Under the pieces are notes generated by a model that made no database searches, was not told the origin of the DNA, and was given only the letters and a program-made list of their open reading frames with translations. This document shows, piece by piece, positions 5,614 to 13,073 of a stretch of 47,111 nucleotides of DNA. Position numbers and translations under genes: made by a program. The stretch's first letter is position 1; every line of letters begins with the position of its first letter. Location: positions 1 to 47,111 of the IMG/VR virus record IMGVR_UViG_3300011269_000007; one strand, given 5' to 3'. This DNA comes from a virus.

Positions 5614-5909
5614 TCTCCTTCTCCGAATCCCTCCGCAAAGCCCACGACCATGGGTGGTATATCTACCAAGCATGGGAGAACCAATCCCCCAAGCAATGGC
5701 CTTGGGGAGTGACCCTCCGCGAAGCCACCGGAGGCCCGAGGCGTCAGATAGCCCACGGCTCAGGCGAAACCTTGGCCCTAGCGATAGAGAATGCGATTGA
5801 GAAAGGTGAAGCGATCCTGGAAAAGGAAATCTCTAGCTCCAAGGAACCTGCGTTCGATCTAATCGCGGCTCTCGGGATCAAGCCCAAGGCCTTGGTGAGG
5901 AGGGGATAA
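5610..5909 (+). CDS. Unknown 99-aa protein ending in the LVRRG signature
   Basis: The best start is TTG 5610, which shares bases with the previous stop (TTGA). The N-terminal half is Trp-rich (HDHGWYIYQAWENQSPKQWPWG), followed by LALAIENAIEKGEAILEK. The C-terminus FDLIAALGIKPKALVRRG resembles that of the 68-aa product at 10438-10644 (IDLMKALNIG...FVRRG). The final codons GTG AGG AGG GGA TAA carry the ribosome site for the next ATG. No family recognised. Confidence 0.6.
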   Translation: MISFSESLRKAHDHGWYIYQAWENQSPKQWPWGVTLREATGGPRRQIAHGSGETLALAIENAIEKGEAILEKEISSSKEPAFDLIAALGIKPKALVRRG

Positions 5910-6292
5910 TGACCAGCAAGGCCGAAATCGAAGTGGCAGCCCAAGCTCTTTGGGTCGACGCTAGTAAGGATCGCTTTGGCAAATGGCCGACGGTCACTGG
6001 CGAGTTCAAGGACGCTTGGCGAAAGAGCGCCAAAGCCGCCCTCGAAGCTGCCGAACGCAGCCGATGGCAGCCAATAGAGACTGCGCCAAGGGACGGAACG
6101 ATCATCGATGTTTGGCTTGGCGATTCAGATGCGAGTGACGTTAAATTCTACTGCACACCTGGAACGCGTCGTTCCTGTGGTTGGTTTTGGAAAGATGGTA
6201 AATTTCGCCCATCGATGGGGCTTAGTACCATAACGACATTCATTGTCCCCACCCACTGGCAACACCTTCCACCACCTCCGGAGAGCAAATGA
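5909..6292 (+). CDS. DUF551-like protein (127 aa)
   Basis: ATG 5909 overlaps the previous TAA and uses the embedded AGGAGG. The C-terminal half has the pattern W-x-PIETAPRDGTIIDVW (from about residue 50), then DGKF, then PTHWQHLPPPP. This is the hallmark arrangement of DUF551-type phage and prophage proteins; their function is unknown. The N-terminal 45 residues are a helical extension (KAEIEVAAQALW; AWRKSAKAALEAAERS). It overlaps the Tat-signal gene by 4 bp (ATGA). Confidence 0.7.
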   Translation: MTSKAEIEVAAQALWVDASKDRFGKWPTVTGEFKDAWRKSAKAALEAAERSRWQPIETAPRDGTIIDVWLGDSDASDVKFYCTPGTRRSCGWFWKDGKFRPSMGLSTITTFIVPTHWQHLPPPPESK

Positions 6293-6642
6293 GTGATGCG
6301 TTGATGACGGAAACCTCCCGCCGATCATTCCTCAAAGGCTTTGCCTCCGCTCTAGTAGCCACAGGTGCTTTACCGGTTGTTGCAAAGCTTAGCCCTGTTC
6401 GTCTGGCCTATGATGAATGGATCATGGCCATTGGCCCAGTCTATGATGCTTATCTCAACGATATTATTGTTTATGGCATCGGTGCGATGCAAACCATTTC
6501 CGCCTACCCTTACATTCGCCGAGTCTCTCCGCAAGAGATCGTTCAAGACGACCAAAGATTCGCGACGATCCGTGGTGAGTGCGACTCCCAGTACGGGGAG
6601 AGCTTGGTTTGCATTCCAACGGAGAAAGGGAAGAGACTATGA
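6289..6642 (+). CDS. Small protein with a twin-arginine (Tat) signal (117 aa)
   Basis: ATG 6289 overlaps the previous stop (ATGA). Residues 10-17 read SRRSFLKG, an exact S/T-R-R-x-F-L-K Tat motif, followed by a hydrophobic stretch FASALVATGALPVVA and a possible cleavage after VVA. The mature ~85 residues contain aromatic and acidic patches with two Cys (GECDSQYGESLVCIP) and no known domain. A Tat signal implies export of a folded protein to the periplasm. It sits among cytoplasmic early genes, which is unusual. Function unknown. Confidence 0.7.
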   Translation: MSDALMTETSRRSFLKGFASALVATGALPVVAKLSPVRLAYDEWIMAIGPVYDAYLNDIIVYGIGAMQTISAYPYIRRVSPQEIVQDDQRFATIRGECDSQYGESLVCIPTEKGKRL

Positions 6643-6857
6643 AGTACGAGACAATCGGTGGCCAAGTCACTCGCGGAGAGACTTTCGCCAAGATGATCCA
6701 CAATCTTCGCGAGGCCCAAGAATGTGCAGCGGTCCTTTCCCATCTCTCAGGGCTTAACAATGAAAAGCTAAACTCCCAGGGCTGGCTCGCGACCTCCGAG
6801 ATGCTGAAGAAGACCGCGATTAATGTGACCAAGTTCGCCCAAAAAGGTTTCCAATGA
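6639..6857 (+). CDS. Unknown 72-aa helical protein
   Basis: ATG 6639 lies in an ATGA overlap with the Tat-signal gene. The protein is mostly helical (AKMIHNLREAQECAAVLSHL; MLKKTAINVTKFAQKGF). No family recognised. A 44-bp gap with no convincing gene separates it from the helicase. Confidence 0.6.
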   Translation: MKYETIGGQVTRGETFAKMIHNLREAQECAAVLSHLSGLNNEKLNSQGWLATSEMLKKTAINVTKFAQKGFQ

Positions 6858-6901
6858 TGAAACGATTCCTCCCAGCAAACATAAGATAGAGGTTGAACTA
6901 G

Positions 6902-8317
6902 ATGACTCCAACCGATGAGCAATGCGAAATCCTTTCCCTCGCCAACTCCACCTCAAACCTCCAAATCATAGCCTACGCCGGAACAGGCAAAACCTCAACC
7001 TTAGAGCTCCTCGCCAGGGCCTGCTCAACCAAACCCAAGCTATGCCTCGCATTTAATAAACGAATCGCCGAGGAGATGGCAAAGCGATTTCCTGACACAA
7101 CTGATTGCCGAACCTTCAACTCCTTAGGTCACCGAATCTGGTCAAAGACAATTCCCAAACGGGTGACGCTTGACACTAAGAAAACCTCTAACTTGTTCAA
7201 GGAAGTGGCGAAAGCCTATTCAAAGAATGACCAAAATAACCTTTGGGAGAACTATTTTGAGATCACTTCGGCGGTTGGTTTGGCGAAGTCGGTGGGCTAT
7301 GTGCCTAAGATGGCCTTCACTTCTGCTAGACGGTTATGCAATGGCGAATTCTTCAACACACTCGAAGACCGTCTTAGCCCAATGCTACAGACTGTTGTTG
7401 ATCAGATACTTATTTGGTCGATAAAGACTGGCTACGAAGGCAACCTCGACTTCAACGATCAAATCTACCTACCGGCCTTGTTTGGCGGAACATTCCCAAG
7501 GTTCCCAGTAGTAATGGTGGATGAGGCCCAAGACCTTTCGCCGACTAATCATGCAATGATCGAGAAGCTCTGCAAGCATTCGAGGCTAATCAGTGTCGGA
7601 GACCCTTATCAATCAATATATGGATTTCGTGGTGCTAAGATCGGTGGGATGCAAGCACAAGCTCTGGCATTTGATTGTCTACAGCGAACTTTATCTATCT
7701 CCTTCCGTTGCCAATCCGAGATCGTTAAATCCGTCCACTGGCGAGTACCAGATTTCCGCTGGCAAACCAAGGGAGGAAGGGTTGAAAGACTCGACAAACT
7801 GGAGCCAGCTTCCATTGTCGATGGCGCAGCTATCATCTCTCGTAACAACGCACCCCTTTTCGGATGCGCTCTCAATTTGCTCGCTTGCGGAAGGTCTGTG
7901 CGAGTGGCAGGATCAGATATTGGACCAAAATTGGTCGGGATTCTACGCCGATTTGGCGATGAAGGGATATCACGATCCGCAGTTCTCGGGCAAATCGCAG
8001 ATTGGGAAGCCAGGAAAGCCGAGTATTCGTCTTCCGCGAAAGACCTGGCTGAATGTATGCGCCTATTCGCCTCCCACTCCGCCAACTTGGGCCAAGCGAT
8101 TGCTTATGCGGAGTATCTTTTTGCTCAAGAGGGCACTATCACCCTGATCACTGGGCACAAGGCCAAGGGATTGGAGTGGAACACGGTTTATCATCTCGAT
8201 CCTTGGCTGATTCGAGAATCCGAACAAGAGCTGAACCTGCGTTATGTGATCCAGACCAGGGCTAGAGAGTGCTATTTCGAGATCGATAGCAAAGCTATTC
8301 AGTGGAAGAATCAATGA
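6902..8317 (+). CDS. UvrD/Rep-like superfamily 1 DNA helicase (471 aa)
   Basis: All SF1A motifs are visible in order: Q-motif region (TDEQCEIL, residue 4), Walker A AYAGTGKT (~25-32), motif Ia CLAFNKRIAEEM, Walker B VVMVDEAQDLSP (~204), motif III GDPYQSIYGFRGA (~235), motif V GHKAKGLEWNTV (~418) and motif VI YVIQTRARE (~450). At 471 residues it is shorter than cellular UvrD (~720), so it probably lacks much of the 1B/2B accessory domains. It uses ATP to unwind or remodel DNA during replication or recombination. The stop overlaps the next ATG (ATGA). Confidence 0.92.
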   Translation: MTPTDEQCEILSLANSTSNLQIIAYAGTGKTSTLELLARACSTKPKLCLAFNKRIAEEMAKRFPDTTDCRTFNSLGHRIWSKTIPKRVTLDTKKTSNLFKEVAKAYSKNDQNNLWENYFEITSAVGLAKSVGYVPKMAFTSARRLCNGEFFNTLEDRLSPMLQTVVDQILIWSIKTGYEGNLDFNDQIYLPALFGGTFPRFPVVMVDEAQDLSPTNHAMIEKLCKHSRLISVGDPYQSIYGFRGAKIGGMQAQALAFDCLQRTLSISFRCQSEIVKSVHWRVPDFRWQTKGGRVERLDKLEPASIVDGAAIISRNNAPLFGCALNLLACGRSVRVAGSDIGPKLVGILRRFGDEGISRSAVLGQIADWEARKAEYSSSAKDLAECMRLFASHSANLGQAIAYAEYLFAQEGTITLITGHKAKGLEWNTVYHLDPWLIRESEQELNLRYVIQTRARECYFEIDSKAIQWKNQ

Positions 8318-8634
8318 CCAACGCCCGCTCTGCCTTTGGCTCAGTTGAGGTCTCCCTTGAAGGGATCATGTACTACTACGATACCCTTCCAAAAGAGGTT
8401 AGAGAGTTCCTCAAGACGTGCAATGTGAAATGGAATCCCTTGGACATTGCGCAAGCTTTGGTCGATATCCAGAATGCTTTGCATTGCTCCACCGGTTGGG
8501 CAATTAAGCTATTGCTCAATGACCTAGCGGAGCAAGAGCTAGAAGAACACCAATCCGCAATCACCAATCTTGGCGTTGCCCCACAAACCTTCAATCCAAG
8601 GGTGGAGAAATCGTGCGTTCCATCTCCGGTCTAG
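8314..8634 (+). CDS. Unknown 106-aa helical protein
   Basis: ATG 8314 lies in an ATGA overlap with the helicase gene, preferred over GTG 8302. It is mainly helical (YYDTLPKEVREFLKTCNV; DIAQALVDIQNALHC; IKLLLNDLAEQELEEHQ). No known domain. Its last 22 bp overlap the next gene. Coupling to the helicase suggests a shared role in DNA metabolism, which is inference. Confidence 0.6.
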   Translation: MTNARSAFGSVEVSLEGIMYYYDTLPKEVREFLKTCNVKWNPLDIAQALVDIQNALHCSTGWAIKLLLNDLAEQELEEHQSAITNLGVAPQTFNPRVEKSCVPSPV

Positions 8635-8852
8635 TTACTTGGCCTGCACACGAGGACCGGCACATCATTGCGATACGGTCGCCAAACATGGCGACCGCCG
8701 TCTATTCGATCAACAAGATCGGCTGCGCTCACTTGCTAAAGCACGTGGTCACAAATGACGGCGGTGGCTATTACTTGATCTTCAAGGACGACAGCTGGCT
8801 CAAACAGCAGTGGCGCGAGCACTTTCCTCAGGCAGAGATACAAGCCAACTAG
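8613..8852 (+). CDS. Unknown 79-aa protein, GTG start
   Basis: GTG 8613 follows GGTGGAGAAATC (GGAG six bases upstream). Nearly the same leader recurs before the GTG at 9147, supporting this choice. The sequence alternates strands and helices (HIIAIRSPNMATAVYSI; GGGYYLIFKDDSWLKQQW). No family recognised. It overlaps the previous gene by 22 bp. Confidence 0.55.
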   Translation: MRSISGLVTWPAHEDRHIIAIRSPNMATAVYSINKIGCAHLLKHVVTNDGGGYYLIFKDDSWLKQQWREHFPQAEIQAN

Positions 8853-8932
8853 GTTAAGCCGCCCTATGCCAAAGGTAACCCACTAAGTGATTGGTTTCAG
8901 GTCGTGGATACAAAAACAAAGGAGATAGTCGA

Positions 8933-9118
8933 GTGAGCACCGATTACTTTCTCTATTCCCCAAAGCACAAGCGCAGGGCCATGATCGCTTCAATTGGTCT
9001 ATCTGGATTCAAGTATTGGCCCAATGAATATGGCGGGCGAGAATTTGTTGATTGGGCTATCACAAACTTTATCGACGATGTTCGCCTTGTTAGCGAGCAC
9101 CAACTTCCTGATGAATAA
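8933..9118 (+). CDS. Unknown 61-aa protein, GTG start
   Basis: GTG 8933 follows AAAGGAG eight bases upstream; the earlier in-frame TTG 8891 lacks a ribosome site. The protein begins STDYFLYSPKHKRRAM and continues SGFKYWPNEYGGREFVDWAI, compact and aromatic. No family recognised. The 80 bp before it (8853-8932) hold no supportable gene. Confidence 0.5.
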   Translation: MSTDYFLYSPKHKRRAMIASIGLSGFKYWPNEYGGREFVDWAITNFIDDVRLVSEHQLPDE

Positions 9119-9146
9119 ACCTTCAACTCAAAGGTGGAGAGAATCG

Positions 9147-9320
9147 GTGTCAGATCGAGTCGTTGATATCGCCGCCCAGGTTCGGGGCGAAACCGAAAAA
9201 GCCTTACGCCTACATGATGGAGATAAGACCGAGTGGGTTCCAAAAAGGTTCGTCGAAAACAATGGCGACGGAACCTTCGCAATGCCCGAATGGCTTGCGC
9301 AAGAGAAAGGATTTATCTAG
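9147..9320 (+). CDS. Small conserved-looking phage protein (57 aa), GTG start
   Basis: GTG 9147 has GGTGGAGAGAATC upstream, a near-copy of the leader at 8601-8612. An in-frame ATG at 9111 is the alternative start. The C-terminal half reads TEWVPKRFVENNGDGTF then MPEWLAQEKGFI. The WVPK...GTF.MPEWLA.EKG pattern is one I associate with small phage proteins of unknown role. Its TAG overlaps the next GTG (TAGTG). Confidence 0.55.
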   Translation: MSDRVVDIAAQVRGETEKALRLHDGDKTEWVPKRFVENNGDGTFAMPEWLAQEKGFI

Positions 9321-9490
9321 TGGATAAAGGAACCTGCCCACTATGTGGATTTACAGAATGCCAGCGAGACAGTGTAGACATTGGTGTGGAAACTATGTAT
9401 GGTTATTGGTATTGTCCTAGTTGCGGCTGGTCTGAATCTTCAGATTATGATTTGTTAGAAATCGATCCTAGTACACAGCAGGAAACCTGA
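9320..9490 (+). CDS. Zinc-ribbon protein (56 aa), GTG start
   Basis: GTG 9320 overlaps the preceding TAG. Two CxxC pairs, CPLCG (residues 6-10) and CPSCG (~33-37), are separated by ~24 residues with aromatics (MYGYWYCPSCGWSES). This is a classic four-Cys zinc ribbon resembling the Lar/restriction-alleviation type of small phage proteins. That specific assignment is tentative. The tail is acidic. Confidence 0.6.
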   Translation: MDKGTCPLCGFTECQRDSVDIGVETMYGYWYCPSCGWSESSDYDLLEIDPSTQQET

Positions 9491-9526
9491 TAGCGTAGGC
9501 TATTAGAAAATTAAGGAGCTAATCCC

Positions 9527-9916
9527 TTGCCCACCCCAGTCTCTCGCCAAGCCTTCATCGATTGCTACGAACTCCTGGACCGAGCGATCGAATCCACGCG
9601 AGGAATCCAGCGCCTATTCGATGACCATGGCGCTGCGATGAACTTTCGGGTACGGCTACACAAAGCCCGAGCCTACGATCGCCACAACAACCAACTGATC
9701 TACCAACCCGATGATCCGCTCTATGCTCAAACCATCTACGCTCAAATAGTGGTCAGAGAGCCGAGGTTTGATCCAGATCGGGGGAAATGGGTCCTCAAGT
9801 TGGAGAAAGGAGTTGTGGAGGAGATGGATATTGAGGAGATTCCTGGGCCTCGAATTGAAGAGGAGAGCGCTCTGGAGGATATCTTTGATCAAACTCTAAC
9901 CAAGAGGAGAGGATGA
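9527..9916 (+). CDS. Unknown 129-aa protein, TTG start
   Basis: TTG 9527 lies eight bases after AAGGAG (9512-9517). The protein has a helical N-terminus (SRQAFIDCYELLDRAIES), a basic middle (FRVRLHKARAYDRH), a beta-rich core (AQTIYAQIVVREPRF; GKWVLKLEKGVV) and an acidic tail ending TKRRG, whose codons AGG AGA GGA provide the next ribosome site. The stop overlaps the next ATG. No family recognised. Confidence 0.6.
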   Translation: MPTPVSRQAFIDCYELLDRAIESTRGIQRLFDDHGAAMNFRVRLHKARAYDRHNNQLIYQPDDPLYAQTIYAQIVVREPRFDPDRGKWVLKLEKGVVEEMDIEEIPGPRIEEESALEDIFDQTLTKRRG

Positions 9917-10047
9917 TGACATACTTGAGCGTATCATTCTTGATCGTATCATTCTTCTTAACATTTACCTGTATTCTCTTCCTTGTAGGTATGTGTTCTA
10001 TCCTATATAAGCGAATCAAGGCTATAGAAAAATATATTTACAGATAA
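9913..10047 (+). CDS. 44-aa single-pass membrane peptide
   Basis: ATGs at 9913 and 9916 follow GAGGAGAGG. Residues 5-30 form one long hydrophobic helix (SFLIVSFFLTFTCILFLVG) followed by a basic tail (KRIKAIEKYIYR), predicting an N-out/C-in inner-membrane peptide. Its TAA shares A with the next ATG (TAATG). The region is AT-rich relative to its neighbours. Function unknown. Confidence 0.6.
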   Translation: MMTYLSVSFLIVSFFLTFTCILFLVGMCSILYKRIKAIEKYIYR

Positions 10048-10292
10048 TGAATCCCTCCATCCTTGATCTCTGGTCCTCGGCCTTGGATCAGCCCGTTGGG
10101 CTCAAGGTCAAGACCGATGATCCAATAGCCCTCCAGCAAGAGCTTTATAAAACTCGAAGGCTCTCGGGCGATGCAAGGCTTATGGGTTTCTATCTGTCGA
10201 TTAGAGGTGAGGAAGTTTGGATTGTGAGAGGAGCAAACCTGCCTGAGATTAAATCGAATGGTGGCCACAGGCCATTGGAGATGGAGGACTAG
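10047..10292 (+). CDS. Unknown 81-aa protein
   Basis: ATG 10047 overlaps the preceding TAA. The protein has an N-terminal helix (SILDLWSSALDQPVGL), then LQQELYKTRRLSGDARL and a beta segment (MGFYLSIRGEEVWIVR). No family recognised. Tail codons ATGGAGGAC supply the next ribosome site. Confidence 0.6.
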   Translation: MNPSILDLWSSALDQPVGLKVKTDDPIALQQELYKTRRLSGDARLMGFYLSIRGEEVWIVRGANLPEIKSNGGHRPLEMED

Positions 10293-10445
10293 ATGCGCAG
10301 AAAAGAATTTAAAGTTATAATCAATACACCAGACGACATAACCGGCGAACAAATGAGGGCTTACATTGCAGACGCAATCCTGCAATGGGACCCCTTATTC
10401 AGGTCACCAAATACAACGGTTGTTGTGGAGATCTTCCATGAATGA
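10293..10445 (+). CDS. Unknown 50-aa protein
   Basis: ATG 10293 follows GGAGGAC and the previous TAG by one base. The sequence is RRKEFKVIINTPDDITG then AYIADAILQWDPLF and TTVVVEIF, a likely beta-alpha-beta mini-domain. The next gene starts within its last codons (ATG 10438). No family recognised. Confidence 0.55.
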   Translation: MRRKEFKVIINTPDDITGEQMRAYIADAILQWDPLFRSPNTTVVVEIFHE

Positions 10446-10644
10446 CCCAGTTCTTGAAGCCCTAAACCGAGCCGCAGAAGAGGTAACCCCACAAGACATC
10501 GACCAGATAATCGCTTACCTCAGGAAGTCGAAGAAAGACTTCGAATCTGGTGCCAAGCCCAAGAAGGAGGGTGGAATCGATCTCATGAAAGCACTCAACA
10601 TCGGAGTGGCTAAGACAACGCCCGGATTTGTGAGGAGGGGATAA
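10438..10644 (+). CDS. Unknown 68-aa protein with the FVRRG ending
   Basis: ATG 10438 overlaps the previous gene by 8 bp. It is an acidic helix (LEALNRAAEEVTPQDIDQII) followed by a basic linker, then IDLMKALNIG and a terminal FVRRG. The C-terminal module matches that of the 99-aa product at 5610-5909, so the two may share a short interaction motif. The codons GTG AGG AGG GGA TAA embed the ribosome site for the next ATG. Confidence 0.6.
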   Translation: MNDPVLEALNRAAEEVTPQDIDQIIAYLRKSKKDFESGAKPKKEGGIDLMKALNIGVAKTTPGFVRRG

Positions 10645-10859
10645 TGCAAATCATTACGTCAGACATACAAGATAATGTGTTCCAATTCCCTGATGGCACC
10701 CAGTTCGAAAAAGATATCCCTTTTCATGGATGGATCAGGGTTATCTCAAGCAGTAAAACTTGGTGGTTCAACTCAGCTTTTATTGTTGCTATAATCCCAG
10801 GAGGGTATAATGAAAGCCAGCTTAATACTTTGCCTATTCTTAGCCGGTTGCGTTCATGA
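10644..10859 (+). CDS. Unknown 71-aa protein
   Basis: ATG 10644 overlaps the preceding TAA behind an embedded AGGAGG. It is beta-rich (DIQDNVFQFPDGTQFEKDI; GWIRVISSSKTWWFN) with a hydrophobic patch (SAFIVAIIPG). The lipoprotein gene starts inside its 3' end at 10810. No family recognised. Confidence 0.55.
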   Translation: MQIITSDIQDNVFQFPDGTQFEKDIPFHGWIRVISSSKTWWFNSAFIVAIIPGGYNESQLNTLPILSRLRS

Positions 10860-10989
10860 GTCCTTCGCCCAAATCGCCGATCGAAAATGCCAGTCCTTCG
10901 GTGCTAAGCCGGGGACCGACACTTACGTCAAGTGCCGAGCCCAGATCGACACGAGTCAAGCGATTGGGGTTTATAGTTTAACGCATTGA
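10810..10989 (+). CDS. Small lipoprotein (59 aa)
   Basis: ATG 10810 lies just after GGAGGGTATA, a strong ribosome site inside the previous gene. The N-terminus MKASLILCLFLAGC is a type II signal with lipobox L-A-G-C, so Cys14 should be lipidated. The mature part has a paired-Cys motif (CQSFGAKPGTDTYVKC) that I have seen in small alphaproteobacterial and phage lipoproteins of unknown function. Possible roles are superinfection exclusion or an o-spanin-like part, though no partner i-spanin is adjacent. It belongs to the early block, which favours exclusion over lysis. Confidence 0.75.
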   Translation: MKASLILCLFLAGCVHESFAQIADRKCQSFGAKPGTDTYVKCRAQIDTSQAIGVYSLTH

Positions 10990-10996
10990 GGAACCC

Positions 10997-11218
10997 ATGA
11001 GATCCACCTCAACCTACCGCTCCGCCCGTAGGGCCGCCTGCAAAGACCTTCAATCTATCTGGGATAGGTCTTGGTACCATCCCGACCATACCAAAAAGGA
11101 GGTTCGCTATTGTCCAACCCGAATCAACAAGCTAACTCAATCCTCGATCGCCTACCAACAAAGGAAGATCAGGTATCTAATGTCACAACGCAAGGCCCTG
11201 AGAGGAGTCCGTTCTTAG
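10997..11218 (+). CDS. Possible basic 73-aa protein overlapping the nuclease start
   Basis: ATG 10997 follows GAGGAACCC. The product is strongly basic (Arg, Lys) with a few Cys (TYRSARRAACKDLQSIW; AYQQRKIRYLMSQRK). Its last 109 bp overlap the predicted N-terminal region of the downstream nuclease in another frame. Either this gene or that N-terminal extension is genuine, or both are. No family recognised. Confidence 0.4.
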   Translation: MRSTSTYRSARRAACKDLQSIWDRSWYHPDHTKKEVRYCPTRINKLTQSSIAYQQRKIRYLMSQRKALRGVRS

Positions 11219-12162
11219 AGAGAACCAAGATCCAATTTGCTTGGGACTCGACCTCCCTTGGTGCCTTCAAGAAGTGTCCTCGCTACTACCAATACAAAAT
11301 CCTTGAGGGCTGGCGCAAGCCTAATGATTCAATCCATCTTCGCTGGGGCCAAGAGCTTCACTCCGCCCTCGAAGACTACGCCCGCTCCTTAGCTGTAGGA
11401 GTTCGCCATGACGATGCAGTCCATGACACGATTCGAGCTTTGCTTGAGAGAATCCAAGATTGGGAGCCCGAACCCCAAAGCAAATCTGAGGAACGTAAGA
11501 CTAAAGCGAATCTCATTCGCGCAGTGGTTTGGTATCTCGAACACTATCACCCAGACCCAGCGGAGACGCTCATCTTGGCTAACGGGAAGCCGGCGGTGGA
11601 ATTGAGCTTCGCTTTTGAGTTGGAGTATGGCCCAGGACCATTCAATGGGCTTTTTACCGATGCTAATGGCGAGCCTAGATCGCAACCATATCTCCTCTGC
11701 GGACATCTCGATAAAGTGGTCAAGTTCGGTGGTGACCTCTACGTAATGGATCACAAAACCGCCTCCACCACCCCAGGGGCATACTACTTCAACCAATACG
11801 ATCCTAACAACCAAATGTCCCTCTACACCTTGGCCTCCCAAACCATCATGCGAAGCCCAATCCGTGGAGTCATCATAGATGTTATTCAGGTTGCTGCTGG
11901 CTCTAGCCATTTTACTCGTGGCTTTACTTATCGTACTCCCGATCAGCTTGAAGAATGGCTGGATAACACCAGAGTCTGGCTACGGGACGCAGAAGGCTGT
12001 GCCGAGCAAGGGTTCTGGCCCATGAACGACGCCGCTTGCTCACATTATGGAGGGTGTGAATTTCAGGGAATTTGCTCAAAGAGTCCTGGAGTTAGGGAGA
12101 GGTTCTTAGAGTCAAACTTTGAAAGGAAAGAACCATGGAATCCCTTAGTTCCCAGGGGATAA
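11110..12162 (+). CDS. PD-(D/E)XK nuclease, RecB/Cas4-like (350 aa)
   Basis: TTG 11110 lies seven bases after AAAGGAGG, so I prefer it to the upstream 11071. The fold is clear from SLGAFKKCPRYYQY (start of the domain), WGQELHSALEDYA, CGHLDKVVKF with the catalytic Asp, YVMDHKTA with the D-x-K signature, and the Q-motif-like DPNNQMSLYTLA. Near the C-terminus, CSHYGGCEFQGIC resembles the Cys cluster of Cas4/AddB-type Fe-S nucleases. It likely acts as a single-strand exonuclease in recombination or end-processing with the neighbouring RecA-fold ATPase. Confidence 0.85.
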   Translation: MSNPNQQANSILDRLPTKEDQVSNVTTQGPERSPFLERTKIQFAWDSTSLGAFKKCPRYYQYKILEGWRKPNDSIHLRWGQELHSALEDYARSLAVGVRHDDAVHDTIRALLERIQDWEPEPQSKSEERKTKANLIRAVVWYLEHYHPDPAETLILANGKPAVELSFAFELEYGPGPFNGLFTDANGEPRSQPYLLCGHLDKVVKFGGDLYVMDHKTASTTPGAYYFNQYDPNNQMSLYTLASQTIMRSPIRGVIIDVIQVAAGSSHFTRGFTYRTPDQLEEWLDNTRVWLRDAEGCAEQGFWPMNDAACSHYGGCEFQGICSKSPGVRERFLESNFERKEPWNPLVPRG

Positions 12163-12314
12163 AAGAGAGTTTGCCTGCATTAAGTAATAATGAACTTATC
12201 CTAAAACTCCGTAAAGCAGCCAATATCTGGTTCAAGAACACCGATCTTCTTCTCCTCGAAGAACTTATTCGGAGATACAATCGTGCCCTGCCTCTCAGCT
12301 CACCAATCGAATAA
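12135..12314 (+). CDS. Unknown 59-aa helical protein
   Basis: ATG 12135 follows AAAGGAAAG inside the end of the nuclease gene. The peptide is helical (NELILKLRKAANIWFKN; DLLLLEELIRRYNR) and its 3' end overlaps the ATPase start at 12283. Overlaps on both sides support a translated small gene within the recombination cluster. No family recognised. Confidence 0.55.
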   Translation: MESLSSQGIKESLPALSNNELILKLRKAANIWFKNTDLLLLEELIRRYNRALPLSSPIE

Positions 12315-13068
12315 CTTCGTCAAACTCCTCCTTATCGGCGACGCACAAGCAGGCAAAACCGGTTCCCTTACTTCCCTCGCCAAGGCCGGATACAAGCTTC
12401 GAATCCTTGACTACGATAACAAGCTCGATGTTCTAAAGTATTTTATCCTCCACGAGTGCAAAGAGGCAATCGAGAATGTCGAGTTTATCCCCCTTCGAGA
12501 CAAGCGCAAGTCCTCTCCACTAGGCCCAATCCTTGACGGACAACCCAAAGCCTTCATCGAGGGAATGAAGCTTCTCGATTCCTGGAACGGAAAGCCACAA
12601 GAATGGGGACCAGATTACATCCTAGTGATCGATTCCCTATCCCGCCTCTGCGACGCGTCTTTCGACTTCCATGAGTTCATGGGCAAAGCCAAGGACCCAA
12701 GGCAAACCTTCTATCAAGCCCAACAATCCATCGAGAACGTCCTAGCTGGGCTCACTTCCGCCAGCTTTCAAACCAACATCCTAGTCCTTTGCCACGTAAA
12801 CTACATGGACATGCCTGACGGAACGAAGAAAGGCTTCCCTCAAGGGGTAGGCCAGGCCCTATCCCCAAAGATTCCTCAATACTTCCCTTCCGCAGTTCTC
12901 TACACCAACAAAGGAGGCAAGCGCACAATCCAAACCAACTCCACTCCCTTGATCGACCTCGCAAACCCCGCTCCGTTTGCAATGCAACCAAGCTACCAAA
13001 TCGGAACGGGCCTTGCGGAGTTCTTCAAGGTTCTTCGAGAGCCCCCCAACAACCTGAAAGTGAAATAA
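12283..13068 (+). CDS. RecA-fold ATPase, AAA_24/Sak4-like (261 aa)
   Basis: GTG 12283 lies eight bases after CGGAG. Walker A is GDAQAGKTGSL (~20-30). ILVIDSLSRLCDASF (~112) is the Walker B strand, and FQTNILVLCHVNYMD carries a sensor-like position as in RecA-type cores. The length is typical of phage nucleotide-binding proteins (AAA_24). Some of these (Sak4) act as recombinases or annealing factors alongside a single-strand binding protein. Nuclease, ATPase and DUF669-like gene order matches that picture. Exact activity is inferred. Confidence 0.8.
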   Translation: MPCLSAHQSNNFVKLLLIGDAQAGKTGSLTSLAKAGYKLRILDYDNKLDVLKYFILHECKEAIENVEFIPLRDKRKSSPLGPILDGQPKAFIEGMKLLDSWNGKPQEWGPDYILVIDSLSRLCDASFDFHEFMGKAKDPRQTFYQAQQSIENVLAGLTSASFQTNILVLCHVNYMDMPDGTKKGFPQGVGQALSPKIPQYFPSAVLYTNKGGKRTIQTNSTPLIDLANPAPFAMQPSYQIGTGLAEFFKVLREPPNNLKVK

Positions 13069-13073
13069 CAACC

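Noticed and set aside
6855-6901. Tiny frame MMKRFLPANIR between the 72-aa gene and the helicase
   Set aside because: Too short and without features that would distinguish it from chance.
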